Part shown: positions 38,707-47,979 of the stretch, in pieces | How positions within the stretch are numbered: position 1 is the stretch's first letter | Layout: each line of letters begins with the position of its first letter | NCBI RefSeq assembly: GCF_049647105.1 | Contig: NZ_JBARWZ010000059.1 | Location: 1-64,000, forward strand | Direction: 5' to 3' | Origin: Actinophytocola sp049647105 | GTDB taxonomy: Bacteria > Actinomycetota > Actinomycetes > Mycobacteriales > Pseudonocardiaceae | Length of the DNA: 64,000 bases | The notes under the pieces: model-generated | What the model was told of the DNA's origin: nothing | What the model saw: the letters and a program-made list of their open reading frames with translations, nothing else | Databases searched by the model: none | Position numbers and translations under genes: made by a program

Positions 38707-41562
38707 ATGCCGGACCTGACGCGACGGCAGGTGATGAGGCTCGGCGCGGCGGGCGCCGTACTGGCCCAGGCAGGCTGGACGGCGACCGCCCGTGCCGACT
38801 CGGCCGCGCCCCAGGAGGTGCGGGCGGCGAGCGACCTGGCGCTGTGGTACGACGAGCCCGCCGGGTCGGACTGGCTCCGCGCGTTGCCGGTCGGCAACGG
38901 CAGGCTCGCCGCCATGGTGTTCGGCAACACCGACACCGAACGCCTGCAGCTCAACGAGGACACGGTCTGGGCAGGTGGCCCGCACGACTACAGCAACCCG
39001 AGGGGCGCCGCGGCGCTGGCACAGATCCGGCAGCAGGTGTTCGCGAACCAGTGGACGCAGGCGCAGGACCTGATCAACCAGACGATGCTCGGCGTCCCCG
39101 GCGGGCAGCTGGCCTACCAGCCCGTCGGCGACCTCCGGCTCACCCTGCCATCGGCGGGCGGGGTGTCGGGCTACGAGCGATGGCTGGACCTCACCACCGC
39201 GACGACGGTCGTGACCTATGTCGCGAACAACGTGCGCTACCGGCGGGAGGTGTTCGCGAGCGCGCCGGACCAGGTGATCGCCGTGCGCCTGACGGCCGAG
39301 ACGCCTGGCGCGGTCTCGTTCACGGCCGCGTTCGGCACCCCGCAGCGCGCGACGGCGTCCAGTCCCGACAGCACGACGATCGCGCTGGACGGCGTCTCCG
39401 GTGACATGCGGGGCATCGCGGGCTCGGTTCGGTTCCTCGCACTGGCCAGAGCCGTGGCACAGGGCGGCAGTGTCACCAGCTCCGGCGGCACGCTGCGGGT
39501 GTCGGGTGCCACCAGCGTCACCGTGCTGGTGTCGATCGGCACCAGCCACGTCGACTACCGGACCGTGAACGGCGATTACCATGGCATCGCCCGTACCCGC
39601 CTGAACGCGGCCCAGAGCATCACCCACGACGCCCTCCGCGCCCGGCACGTCGCCGACTACCAGGCGTTGTTCGGGCGGGTCACCATCGACCTCGGGCGCA
39701 CGTCCTCGGCCGACCAGCCGACCGACGTCCGGATCGCGCAGCACAACAACGTCGACGATCCACAGTTCTCCGCGCTGCTGTTCCAGTACGGCAGGTACCT
39801 GCTGATCTCGTCCTCGCGACCCGGTACGCAGCCCGCGAACCTGCAGGGCGTCTGGAACGACCAGATGGCCCCGTCGTGGGATTCGAAGTACACCATCAAC
39901 GCCAACCTGCCGATGAACTACTGGCCTGCCGACACGACCAACCTCGCCGAGTGCCTCGAGCCGGTCTTCCGCATGATCGACGACCTCACCGTGACCGGCG
40001 CACGCACCGCGAGCGTGCAGTACGGCGCAAGAGGATGGGTCACCCACCACAACACCGACGCGTGGCGCGGGTCGTCGGTCGTCGACGGCGCGTTCTGGGG
40101 GATGTGGCAGACCGGCGGCGCCTGGCTCGCCACCATGATCTGGGAGCACTACCGGTTCACCGGTGACGTCGAGTTCCTCCGGCGGAACTACGCGGCGATG
40201 AAGGGCGCGGCGCAGTTCTTCCTCGACACCCTGGTGACCGAGCCCAGCCTCGGGTACCTGGTCACCAACCCGTCCAACTCACCGGAGCTGGCCCACCACT
40301 CGGGGGTCAGCGTGTGCGCCGGGCCGACGATGGACTCACAGATCCTGCGCGACCTGTTCGACGGCTGCGCCGGTGCCTGCGCGGCGCTCGGCGTGGACGC
40401 CGGTTTCCGGGACCAGGTCCTGGCGGCCCGGCAGCGGCTTGCCCCGATGAAGGTCGGCTCGCGCGGCAACGTCCAGGAGTGGCTGTACGACTGGGTGGAG
40501 ACCGAACCGAACCACCGGCACATCTCGCACCTGTACGGCCTGCATCCCAGCAACCAGATCACCAGGCGCGGCACGCCCCAGCTGTACACGGCCGCCCGCC
40601 GCACCCTGGAGCTGCGCGGGGACGCGGGCACCGGCTGGTCGCTCGCCTGGAAGATCAACTACTGGGCGCGGATGGAGGAGGGAAGCAGGGCCCACGACCT
40701 GATCCGCTCCCTCGTGACGCCGGACCGGTTGGCGCCCAACATGTTCGACCTGCACCCACCGTTCCAGATCGACGGCAACTTCGGCGCGACGTCCGGCATG
40801 GCGGAGATGCTGCTGCACAGCCACAACGGCGAGCTCCACGTGTTGCCCGCGCTGCCGTCGGCGTGGCAGGCCGGGAGCGTCGCGGGCCTGCGCGGACGCG
40901 GTGGGTACACCGTGGGCGCGGCATGGAGCGGCGGGCGGCTCACCGAGCTGTCCGTGGTTCCCGACCGCGCGGGCACCGTGCGGATCCGCGGCCGCGTGTT
41001 CACCGGCACCCACGAGCTGCGTGACACCACGAGCGGTGAGGTGGTGCGGGCCGCCAGGCCCGAGGCCGACGTCGTCGAGTTCACCGGCCAGGCCGGCCAC
41101 ACCTACCGCGCCACCGGTCAGGGCTCCGCGCCGGTGGTGGAGACCGGCGTGTACTACCGGCTGGTCGCCCAGCACAGCGGGAAGCTCGCCGACGTCAGCG
41201 GCGGGTCGACGGCCGCGGGCGCCCTTCTGCACCAGTGGCAGGCCACCGGTGGGCAGAACCAGCAGTTCGACTTCCTCGACTCCGGTGGCGGCCACTACCG
41301 GATCCGGGCGCGGCACAGCGGTCTGGTCCTGCAGGTCGCGAGCGCGAACAGCGGCGCGGACATCACCCAGCAGCCGGACACCAACGCGTCGAGCCAGCAG
41401 TGGCTGGTGGCCGACCACGGCGGCGGCGTGGTCAGCATGGTCAACCGGCAGAGCGGGCTGGCCATGGACGTGTGGAACGCGTCCACCGCCGACGGCGCCC
41501 GCGTCTCCCAGTGGACCCCCGGCACCGCCGCCAACCAGCGGTTCCAACTTCAACGCGGATGA
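38707..41562 (+). CDS. Secreted GH95 alpha-L-fucosidase/alpha-L-galactosidase-type enzyme with ricin-B-like domain
   Basis: A 951-residue precursor with a Tat-like signal (TRRQVMRLGAAGAVLAQAG), a GH95 body (about 40-800) and a C-terminal ricin-B-like lectin domain (about 815-951). GH95 marks: ALPVGNGRLAAMVFGNTDTE at the N-terminus, the asparagine-rich ANLPMNYWP catalytic segment (about 400-408) and FQIDGNFGATSGMAEMLLHS carrying the general base aspartate region. These enzymes release alpha-1,2-L-fucose or L-galactose by inversion, for example from xyloglucan. The start at ATG 38707 has GGGGGAG upstream. It is 31 bases after the GH10 gene. Its export by Tat differs from the Sec signals of its neighbours. 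Confidence 0.9.
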   Translation: MPDLTRRQVMRLGAAGAVLAQAGWTATARADSAAPQEVRAASDLALWYDEPAGSDWLRALPVGNGRLAAMVFGNTDTERLQLNEDTVWAGGPHDYSNPRGAAALAQIRQQVFANQWTQAQDLINQTMLGVPGGQLAYQPVGDLRLTLPSAGGVSGYERWLDLTTATTVVTYVANNVRYRREVFASAPDQVIAVRLTAETPGAVSFTAAFGTPQRATASSPDSTTIALDGVSGDMRGIAGSVRFLALARAVAQGGSVTSSGGTLRVSGATSVTVLVSIGTSHVDYRTVNGDYHGIARTRLNAAQSITHDALRARHVADYQALFGRVTIDLGRTSSADQPTDVRIAQHNNVDDPQFSALLFQYGRYLLISSSRPGTQPANLQGVWNDQMAPSWDSKYTINANLPMNYWPADTTNLAECLEPVFRMIDDLTVTGARTASVQYGARGWVTHHNTDAWRGSSVVDGAFWGMWQTGGAWLATMIWEHYRFTGDVEFLRRNYAAMKGAAQFFLDTLVTEPSLGYLVTNPSNSPELAHHSGVSVCAGPTMDSQILRDLFDGCAGACAALGVDAGFRDQVLAARQRLAPMKVGSRGNVQEWLYDWVETEPNHRHISHLYGLHPSNQITRRGTPQLYTAARRTLELRGDAGTGWSLAWKINYWARMEEGSRAHDLIRSLVTPDRLAPNMFDLHPPFQIDGNFGATSGMAEMLLHSHNGELHVLPALPSAWQAGSVAGLRGRGGYTVGAAWSGGRLTELSVVPDRAGTVRIRGRVFTGTHELRDTTSGEVVRAARPEADVVEFTGQAGHTYRATGQGSAPVVETGVYYRLVAQHSGKLADVSGGSTAAGALLHQWQATGGQNQQFDFLDSGGGHYRIRARHSGLVLQVASANSGADITQQPDTNASSQQWLVADHGGGVVSMVNRQSGLAMDVWNASTADGARVSQWTPGTAANQRFQLQRG

Positions 41563-41578
41563 TGGAGGGAGTTGTGTG

Positions 41579-42820
41579 ATGGTGAGGTATCGATCCTACT
41601 TCGGATCTGTCGCGGTCGCGGCACTTCTCGTCCTGGCCTCGGGTGGTATCGCGCAGGCCGCGCCCGCGGATGCCGGCACGGCCGCTGCATCGGCGGGGTG
41701 CGGCAAGGCCCCGACGTTGACCAGCGGCAACCACACGATCCAGAGCAGCGGCAAGAGCCGCAACTACATCCTGAGGTTGCCAGACGGCTACGACCGGAAC
41801 CATCCCTACCGGTTGATCTTCGGGTACCACTGGCTGGGTGGCACCGCGAACGACGTCGACTCGGGCGGCACCGACGGGGCGAACTGGTCCTACTACGGGC
41901 TGATGCGGTTGGCGGACAACAGCGCCATCTTCGTCGCGCCCCAGGGCTTCAACAACGGCTGGGCCAACTCCGGCGGCGAGGACGTGACCTTCACCGACGA
42001 CATGATCAGGCAGCTCGAGGCCGATCTCTGCGTCGACACGACACAGCGTTTCGCCCTGGGCTTCAGCTACGGCGGCGGCATGAGCAACGCGCTCGCGTGC
42101 GCGCGTGCGAACGTCTTCCGTGCGGTCGCCGTCTACTCGGGCGCACAGCTGAGCGGCTGTGCCGGTGGCTCAGACCCGATCGCGTACCTGGGGATCCACG
42201 GCATCGGTGACACGGTGCTCAACATCTCGCAGGGACGGGCCCTGCGTGACAGGTTCGTGCGGAACAACGGCTGCACGTCCCAGAACCCACCCGAGCCCTC
42301 GGCGGGCAGCCGGTCGCACATCGTCACCGCCTACTCCGGGTGCCGGTCCGGATACCCGGTCGTGTGGGCCGCGTTCGACGGCGGCCACACCCCGGGTCCG
42401 ATCGATGGCGGCGGCGATGGCTGGCGGACCTGGACATCGGGTGAGGTGTGGCGGTTCTTCACCCAGTTCCAGGGCACCGACCCGGACCCGGACCCTGAGC
42501 CTGGGACGTGCCGGGTCACCGACACCGTCAGCGCCTGGAACACCGGTCTGACCTCGGAGATCACCATCGTCAACACCGGCACCGCCTCGGTCGACGGCTG
42601 GTCCCTGGTCTTCACCTTGCCTGCTGGCCAGACCATCACCTCCGGCTGGAGCGCAGGCTACTCGCCGACCTCCGGGCAGGTGACGGCCAGGAACGTCGCC
42701 TACAACCCCGGAATCGCCGCGGGTGCGTCGGTCACCATCGGGTTCCAGGCCACCCACACCGGCAACACGGGTGAGCCGACCTCGTTCACCCTCAACGGCG
42801 CGGCCTGCACGGTCGCCTGA
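41579..42820 (+). CDS. Secreted CE1/PHB-depolymerase-type esterase with CBM2
   Basis: A 413-residue precursor: signal peptide (to about residue 30), an alpha/beta-hydrolase domain of the PHB depolymerase/feruloyl esterase group (about 45-300) with nucleophile Ser163 in FALGFSYGGGMS and probable acid/base Asp and His (GHTPGP region), a D-P linker, and a cellulose-binding CBM2 (about 312-413, CRVTDTVSAWNTGLTSEITI). It most likely removes feruloyl or acetyl groups from xylan while bound to cellulose. ATG 41579 has GGAGGGAG upstream and starts 16 bases after the GH95 stop, so it is the last gene of the run. A strong palindrome 21 bases after its stop ends transcription. Confidence 0.9.
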   Translation: MVRYRSYFGSVAVAALLVLASGGIAQAAPADAGTAAASAGCGKAPTLTSGNHTIQSSGKSRNYILRLPDGYDRNHPYRLIFGYHWLGGTANDVDSGGTDGANWSYYGLMRLADNSAIFVAPQGFNNGWANSGGEDVTFTDDMIRQLEADLCVDTTQRFALGFSYGGGMSNALACARANVFRAVAVYSGAQLSGCAGGSDPIAYLGIHGIGDTVLNISQGRALRDRFVRNNGCTSQNPPEPSAGSRSHIVTAYSGCRSGYPVVWAAFDGGHTPGPIDGGGDGWRTWTSGEVWRFFTQFQGTDPDPDPEPGTCRVTDTVSAWNTGLTSEITIVNTGTASVDGWSLVFTLPAGQTITSGWSAGYSPTSGQVTARNVAYNPGIAAGASVTIGFQATHTGNTGEPTSFTLNGAACTVA

Positions 42821-42824
42821 GAAA

Positions 42825-43421
42825 TCATCCTGTGGTGGTACCGGACGCCGGCCCGTCGACGGGCCGGCGTCCGGCCTTCTCCAGGACCCGCATGAAGGCG
42901 CGGGACCACTCGGGCAGGTCAGGCCAGCCACGGCAGGACACCATCGTGCCGTCCACGACGTCAGGCGCGTCGACGAAGACCGCGCCCGCCTGCTCCATGT
43001 CGGTCCTCAGTGGCGGGAACGCGGCCGTGGTGCGGCCGCGCAGGAGGCCGAGCGCGGCAGGCACCTGTGGGCCGTGGCAGATCGTGCCGACCGGAAGCCC
43101 TTGTTCGAAGAAGTGGCGCACGATCCGGGCGACGTCGGGGTCGGCGCGGAGGTACTCGGGTGCCCGGCCGCCGGGGATCACGAGTGCGTCGTAGCGCGAT
43201 GGGTGCACGTCGGCGAAGGCCAGGTCGACGGGTAGCTGGTGGCCGGGTTTCTCGGTGTAGGCGTCCCAGCCGGGTTCGAAGTCGTGGACCACCAGCTTCA
43301 CCGGCCGTGTGGTTGGGGCCGCCACGATCGCCTCGTGCCCGCCTTCCCGCAGGCGGAACACCGGGTACATCGAGTCGAGTTCCTCGGCGGCGTCGCCGGT
43401 GAGGATCAGCACTCGCGCCAT
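42825..43421 (-). CDS. DJ-1/PfpI family protein
   Basis: A 198-residue protein of the DJ-1/PfpI superfamily. The reactive cysteine is Cys115 in GTICHGPQV, preceded by the acidic residue region AEELDSMYP (residues 12-20) that orients it, and DALVIPGGRAPEYL is the family loop. Members are proteases, chaperones or glyoxalase-like deglycases; the role here is unknown. ATG 43421 has AAGGAG seven bases upstream. The gene ends five bases from the esterase gene stop, and the terminator palindrome lies within its last codons. It is downstream of the ThuA gene by 18 bases on the same strand, so it might be cotranscribed with the sugar-oxidation genes. Confidence 0.88.
   Translation of the reverse strand: MARVLILTGDAAEELDSMYPVFRLREGGHEAIVAAPTTRPVKLVVHDFEPGWDAYTEKPGHQLPVDLAFADVHPSRYDALVIPGGRAPEYLRADPDVARIVRHFFEQGLPVGTICHGPQVPAALGLLRGRTTAAFPPLRTDMEQAGAVFVDAPDVVDGTMVSCRGWPDLPEWSRAFMRVLEKAGRRPVDGPASGTTTG
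42841..42874. terminator. 34-base perfect palindrome, bidirectional terminator
   Basis: CCGGACGCCGGCCCGTC and its exact complement GACGGGCCGGCGTCCGG adjoin without spacer. It lies 20 bases beyond the esterase stop and inside the 3-prime end of the convergent PfpI gene (codons for VDGPAS), so it can end transcripts from both sides. Confidence 0.7.
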
Positions 43422-43439
43422 TGCTCGCTCCTTCGCGCG

Positions 43440-45137
43440 TCAGGGCAGCGTCCATCGCTGGTTGGTGCCGCCGTGGCAGGTCCAGATGATGAGTGGGGTG
43501 CCGTCCGCGGTGCTCGCGCCGTTCGCGTCGAGGCACTTGTTCGACTGCGGGTTCACGAGTGCGCCACCAGCGCCGGTGGTCCAGTTCTGTCCCGCGCCAC
43601 CGTTGCAGGTCGACAGCTGGACGGGAGCGCCGTTGGCGGTGCCCGCGACGGTCATGCACTTGCCGAGGGTGCGCCAGGTGGTGCCATCGCGGGTCCACTG
43701 CTGGTTGGTGCCGCCGTGGCAGGACCAGAGCTGGAGCTTCGTGCCGTCGGCGGAACCGGCGCCGCTGACGTCGACGCACTTGCCGCCCGCGCCAACGATG
43801 GGGCCGGTGGTGGGGGTGGAGCCGCCCAGCTCCCTGATCCGGATGTTGCGGAACGACACGTCGTCGCCGGTGCCGTGGTTCTGGATGCCGACGTGCCCGG
43901 AGACCAGGGAGCGGGCCGGGTCGGTGTTGGTGAAGTCGTTGATCTTCACTCCGTTCAGGAACACCTGGACGCGCTCGCCCTCCACCAGCACCTCGAAGGT
44001 GTTCCACTCGCCAGGTGGGTTGAGTGCCGCGTCGCGGGCGGTGGTGTCCGGCGCCTGGAAGCCGTAGATCGAACCGGTGGTCCGCTCCGGTGAGTCCGTG
44101 GCGTCGATCTGGATCTCGTGGCCCTGGCCGAGCGACGCGTTCGGATCGGAGCCGGGCGGGAAGCCGATCACCACGCCCGAGTTGTCGTCACCGGCCACCC
44201 GCCAGTCCAGCTTGAGCGAGTACGCACCGAACTCCTTGGTGCTGTACCAGAGCATGCCCAGTCCGCCGGACGAGGACAGCGTGCCGTCACCGTTGGCGAA
44301 CCCGCCGGGCCCGGACTGGGACCAGCCGGTGGTCGAACCGTTGTAGAGGGTGGTGTAGCCGTTCTCCGGCCGGCAGTCCGCCTTGGTCCGGCCTGCCGTG
44401 TACCGGATGCCACCGAGCACCAGCGCCCGGAAGTTCGCCTCGGTATAGCTCGCCTGGGTGTGCCCACCGCCGGTGTAGAAAGACCGGCCGCCCTGGTAGG
44501 TCTTGCACCAGGTGTGCGGGTGGTCGGCGCCCATCGTGCCGCCGGAGTAGGTCGACTCGTCCAGTGTGGCCAGCACGCGGGCACTGGACCGGACGCCCGC
44601 GCGGAAGTTGTACCACTCGTCGGTGCGGACCCAGGCCGGGCCGAGGTGCTGGGTGGCCTGGTGCGCCCGGTTCTCCACCCGGACGGTGGCCTGCTGGATG
44701 GCCGGGTGGGAGGCGAAGTACGCGCCGGTCAGCTCGCCGTAGAACGACCAGTCGTACTCGGTGTCGGCGGCCGAGTGGATGCCGACGTAGCCGCCCCCGC
44801 CGCGGATGTAGGACTCGAACGCGCTCTGCTGGCCGGCGTCCAGCACGTCGCCGGTGGTGTTGAGGAACACCACCGTCTCGTACTGGGCCAGGTTGGCCGT
44901 CGTGAACTGGGCCGAGTCCTCGGTCGCGGTCACCGTGAAGCTGTTGGCGCCGCCCAGTTCCCGGATCAGCTGGATGCCAGAGGGGATCGCGTCGTGCCGG
45001 AAGCCCGCGGTCTTGGAGAACACCAGGACGTCGTAGGGTGCGTCGGCCGCGCCGGCCGGTGGGCTCGAACCGAAAGCGAGGACGGTGACGGCGGTGGCGA
45101 TCACGCCGAGCACGCGCCGGGTGAACGAGCGCTTCAT
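43440..45137 (-). CDS. Secreted ThuA-DUF1080-ricin-B protein
   Basis: A 565-residue precursor: signal peptide (to about residue 31), a ThuA-like glutamine-amidotransferase-fold domain (about 33-250; YDVLVFSKTAGFRHDAIPSG and GGGYVGIHSAADTEYDWSFY), a DUF1080 domain (about 262-440; Pfam name 3-keto-disaccharide hydrolase; YGFQAPDTTARDAALNPPGE, WNTFEVLVEG) and a C-terminal ricin-B lectin domain (about 447-565). ThuA proteins take part in forming or using 3-keto sugars. The ATG at 45137 overlaps the stop of the sugar dehydrogenase gene by four bases, so they are coupled. I infer joint oxidation and cleavage of a lectin-bound glycan outside the cell; the catalytic activity is untested. Confidence 0.88.
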   Translation of the reverse strand: MKRSFTRRVLGVIATAVTVLAFGSSPPAGAADAPYDVLVFSKTAGFRHDAIPSGIQLIRELGGANSFTVTATEDSAQFTTANLAQYETVVFLNTTGDVLDAGQQSAFESYIRGGGGYVGIHSAADTEYDWSFYGELTGAYFASHPAIQQATVRVENRAHQATQHLGPAWVRTDEWYNFRAGVRSSARVLATLDESTYSGGTMGADHPHTWCKTYQGGRSFYTGGGHTQASYTEANFRALVLGGIRYTAGRTKADCRPENGYTTLYNGSTTGWSQSGPGGFANGDGTLSSSGGLGMLWYSTKEFGAYSLKLDWRVAGDDNSGVVIGFPPGSDPNASLGQGHEIQIDATDSPERTTGSIYGFQAPDTTARDAALNPPGEWNTFEVLVEGERVQVFLNGVKINDFTNTDPARSLVSGHVGIQNHGTGDDVSFRNIRIRELGGSTPTTGPIVGAGGKCVDVSGAGSADGTKLQLWSCHGGTNQQWTRDGTTWRTLGKCMTVAGTANGAPVQLSTCNGGAGQNWTTGAGGALVNPQSNKCLDANGASTADGTPLIIWTCHGGTNQRWTLP

Positions 45138-47950
45138 CTCTTGACCTCCTGGGACAACGTCCACTTCTGGTTGGTGCCGCCGGTGCAGGTCCAGATGATC
45201 AGCTGCGTGCCGTCGGCGGAGCCGGCTCCGTTGGCGTCCAGGCACTTGCCGCTGATGCGGATGGTGCCGTCCGCCTGCACGGACCAGTTCTGCGCGGAGG
45301 ATCCGTTGCAGGCCCACAACTGCACCTGGGTGCCGTCGGTGGTGCCACCGCCTGCCGTGGCCATGCACTTGCCCAGCGCGGCCAGCGTGCTCCCGCTGAC
45401 CGTCCACCGCTGGTTGGTGCCGCCGTTGCAGGTCCACAGCTGGATCTTGGCGCCGTCGGCCGAGCTGGCGCCGTTGACGTCGACGCATTTGCCGCCGATA
45501 CCGGTGATCCGGGAGGTGCCGCCGCCCGTCGACGTGCCGAACGTGAAGGCGTCCAGGTCGAACAGGAAGCCACTGCCACCCGAGAACGTCAGGTACAGCG
45601 TGGTGGTACCGGACGGAACCCCGGCCAGGGTGGTGGACACCTCGGTGAAGGTCTCCCAGCCACCGGTCACCGGCACGGCGACCGAGCCGAGCACGGGCCC
45701 GGTCGGCGAACCGGTCCGCACCGACAGCGTGCCGCCCGAACCGGCGGAGGACACCCGCGCCGTGAACCTGGTCTCTCCGCCGAGTGCGTAGGGCTGGAAC
45801 GCGATCCAGTCGCCGTTGTTGATGTCGCCGACGGTCCTGCCGCCCTCGGCGGCCGACTTGTCGAACAGGCCCGTGCCCGACTGTGCGGTGTGGTGCTCGG
45901 CCTGCCGGTGCCGCAGCTGGAGGGTGTGCTGGGTGTGCGTGGTCAGCGCGGGCTGGCCGCCCGCACCGAGGTCGGTGTACTCGGCGTCGAACACCGCGAA
46001 CAGGTTCGCCGCGGTGTCGTGCTCGCCGTCCACCGGGATCTGCAGCGTTCCGGTGCATCCGGTGCGGGAGGTGATCGTGTGGCCGTGGTCGTCGTGGCCC
46101 AGGATGTAGGACAGCTTCACCCTGCCGCAGTCGATCGTGCCGTCCTCCGGGTCGGACACGGTGATCGTGTACGGCACGGTGTCGCCGAAGCTGAACAGGG
46201 CGCCGTCGGCCGGGGTGTTCATGCTGACCGTCGGTGCCGTGTTGCCGACCGTGATCGTCACGTTCGCGGTGGCCGTGCGGCCGCCGGTGTCGGTCACCGT
46301 GAGGGTCGCGGTGCGCTGGCCGTTGCCGGTGTAGGTGTGGCTCGGGTTGGCCGACGTGGACGTGGTCCCGTCACCGAAGCTCCACTGGTAGGTGAGCGCG
46401 CCGCCCTCCGGGTCCGATGAGCCCGCCGAGGAGAACGCGACCGTCAGCGGTGAGGTCCCGGAGGTGCGGTCGGCGCTCGCGCGAGCGGTGGGCGCCTGGT
46501 TGCCTGCCGGGTTGTACTCGATGCGGTAGAGCGCGGACTCGGCGTTGCCGCTGCCCCATCCGGTGCCGTAGTCCAGCACGTACAACGCGCCGTCCGGGCC
46601 GAACGCGGTGTCCATGACCTGGGTGCCGCCCCACGGGAAGTCGTTGACCTGTCCGGCCGACCCGTCGCTGTTGACCTCGACGGTCTTGAGCCAGCGCCGG
46701 CCGAACTCGGACACGAAGACGTGCCCGTCCAGTGCGGCCGGGAACTTGACCGTCGACGGGTTCGCGGCGTCGTAGCGATACACGACGCCGCCCATGGGCG
46801 ACTCGGACCCGCAGCCGAACGCCGAGAACGAGCAGTTGTCGTAGTTGATCCACGCCGCGCGCGCGGCGGGCAGGGTGGTCAGCCCGGTGTTGCGGGGCGA
46901 GTTGTTGACCGGCGCGGCGCAGTTGAACCGGTTGCCGGACGGCCCGGACGGGAACGTGTAGTCCACATAGGTCTCGGCGGTGGTGTTCTTGCCGGTGCAG
47001 TAGGGCCAGCCGTAGTTGCCCGCCGAGGTGATCCGGTTGAACTCCACCTGCCCCGAGGGCCCTCGGCTGTTGTTGGTCGTGCCGGCGTCCGGGCCGTAGT
47101 CGCCGAGGTAGATCGCACCGTTGGCCTTGTCGACGCCGAACCGGAACGGGTTGCGGAAACCCATCGCGTAGATCTCCGGCCGCGTGCCCGCGGTGCCGGA
47201 CGGGAACAGGTTGCCGGTGGGGATCGAGTACGTCCCGTTGGCGTTCACCTTGATGCGCAACACCTTGCCGCGCAGGTCGTTGGTGTTGGCCGCGCTGCGC
47301 TGGGCGTCGTAGGCGGGGTTGCGGTTGGTGCGCTCGTCGATGGGCGTGTACCCGTCGGAGGCGAACGGGTTCGAGTCGTCACCCGTGGACAGGTAGAGGT
47401 TGCCCGCCGCGTCGAAGTCGATGTCCCCGCCGACGTGACAGCACATGCCCCGGCTGGTCGCCACGTCCAGCACGGTCACCTGGCTGGCCGTGTTCAGCGT
47501 GTAGTCGGCGTTGAGAGTGAAGCGGGACAACCGGTTCACGCCGTTCCACGCGGAGAAGTCCGTCCCGGTGTCCGGGGCGTCACCGCCCGGTGTGGACAGT
47601 GGTGGCGCGTAGTACAGGTAGATGAACCGGTTGCCGGCAAAGCCAGGGTCCACCCCGACGCCCTGCAGGCCCTCCTCGTCGTGTGTGTAGACGGACAGGG
47701 TGCCGATCACGCTGGTGACCCCGTCGGCGGTGGTGCGCCGCAGCACGCCGTTGCGTGCGGTGTGCAGCACCGACCGGTCCGGAAGCACGGCGAGCGACAT
47801 GGGCTCGCCCACCTCCGAGACGCCCCTGGCCAGCTCGACCTGCTGGAAGTCGGCGGGGTTCACCGCGTGCGCCGCCGCGGGCACGGGTGCGGCGAACGCT
47901 GGTAAGACCAGGGTGGCCGCGACCAGCACGGCCACTGCGAACATTCTCAT
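45134..47950 (-). CDS. Secreted glucose/sorbosone dehydrogenase-type protein with PKD, CBM6 and ricin-B domains
   Basis: A 938-residue precursor: signal peptide (to about residue 27), six-bladed PQQ-dependent soluble glucose/sorbosone dehydrogenase propeller (about 35-440; DEEGLQGVGVDPGFAGNRFI, GMCCHVGGDIDFDAAGNLYL, PEIYAMGFRNPFRFGVD), PKD domain (about 447-535; PEGGALTYQWSFGDGT), a further beta domain, CBM6 (about 670-800) and ricin-B lectin (about 810-935). It would oxidise sugar ends on polysaccharide with PQQ and pass electrons to the envelope. ATG 47950 has GGAG upstream. A CebR operator centred 46 bases before the start indicates cello-oligosaccharide control. It heads the operon with the ThuA protein. 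Confidence 0.9.
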   Translation of the reverse strand: MRMFAVAVLVAATLVLPAFAAPVPAAAHAVNPADFQQVELARGVSEVGEPMSLAVLPDRSVLHTARNGVLRRTTADGVTSVIGTLSVYTHDEEGLQGVGVDPGFAGNRFIYLYYAPPLSTPGGDAPDTGTDFSAWNGVNRLSRFTLNADYTLNTASQVTVLDVATSRGMCCHVGGDIDFDAAGNLYLSTGDDSNPFASDGYTPIDERTNRNPAYDAQRSAANTNDLRGKVLRIKVNANGTYSIPTGNLFPSGTAGTRPEIYAMGFRNPFRFGVDKANGAIYLGDYGPDAGTTNNSRGPSGQVEFNRITSAGNYGWPYCTGKNTTAETYVDYTFPSGPSGNRFNCAAPVNNSPRNTGLTTLPAARAAWINYDNCSFSAFGCGSESPMGGVVYRYDAANPSTVKFPAALDGHVFVSEFGRRWLKTVEVNSDGSAGQVNDFPWGGTQVMDTAFGPDGALYVLDYGTGWGSGNAESALYRIEYNPAGNQAPTARASADRTSGTSPLTVAFSSAGSSDPEGGALTYQWSFGDGTTSTSANPSHTYTGNGQRTATLTVTDTGGRTATANVTITVGNTAPTVSMNTPADGALFSFGDTVPYTITVSDPEDGTIDCGRVKLSYILGHDDHGHTITSRTGCTGTLQIPVDGEHDTAANLFAVFDAEYTDLGAGGQPALTTHTQHTLQLRHRQAEHHTAQSGTGLFDKSAAEGGRTVGDINNGDWIAFQPYALGGETRFTARVSSAGSGGTLSVRTGSPTGPVLGSVAVPVTGGWETFTEVSTTLAGVPSGTTTLYLTFSGGSGFLFDLDAFTFGTSTGGGTSRITGIGGKCVDVNGASSADGAKIQLWTCNGGTNQRWTVSGSTLAALGKCMATAGGGTTDGTQVQLWACNGSSAQNWSVQADGTIRISGKCLDANGAGSADGTQLIIWTCTGGTNQKWTLSQEVKR

Positions 47951-47979
47951 CAGGACTCCGTTGTCTGCGCGGGGCGGGG

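Noticed and set aside
34128..42820. Secondary-metabolite cluster near SARP regulator or in the hydrolase region
   Set aside because: No PKS, NRPS, terpene or RiPP genes; the accessory genes are carbohydrate-active enzymes.
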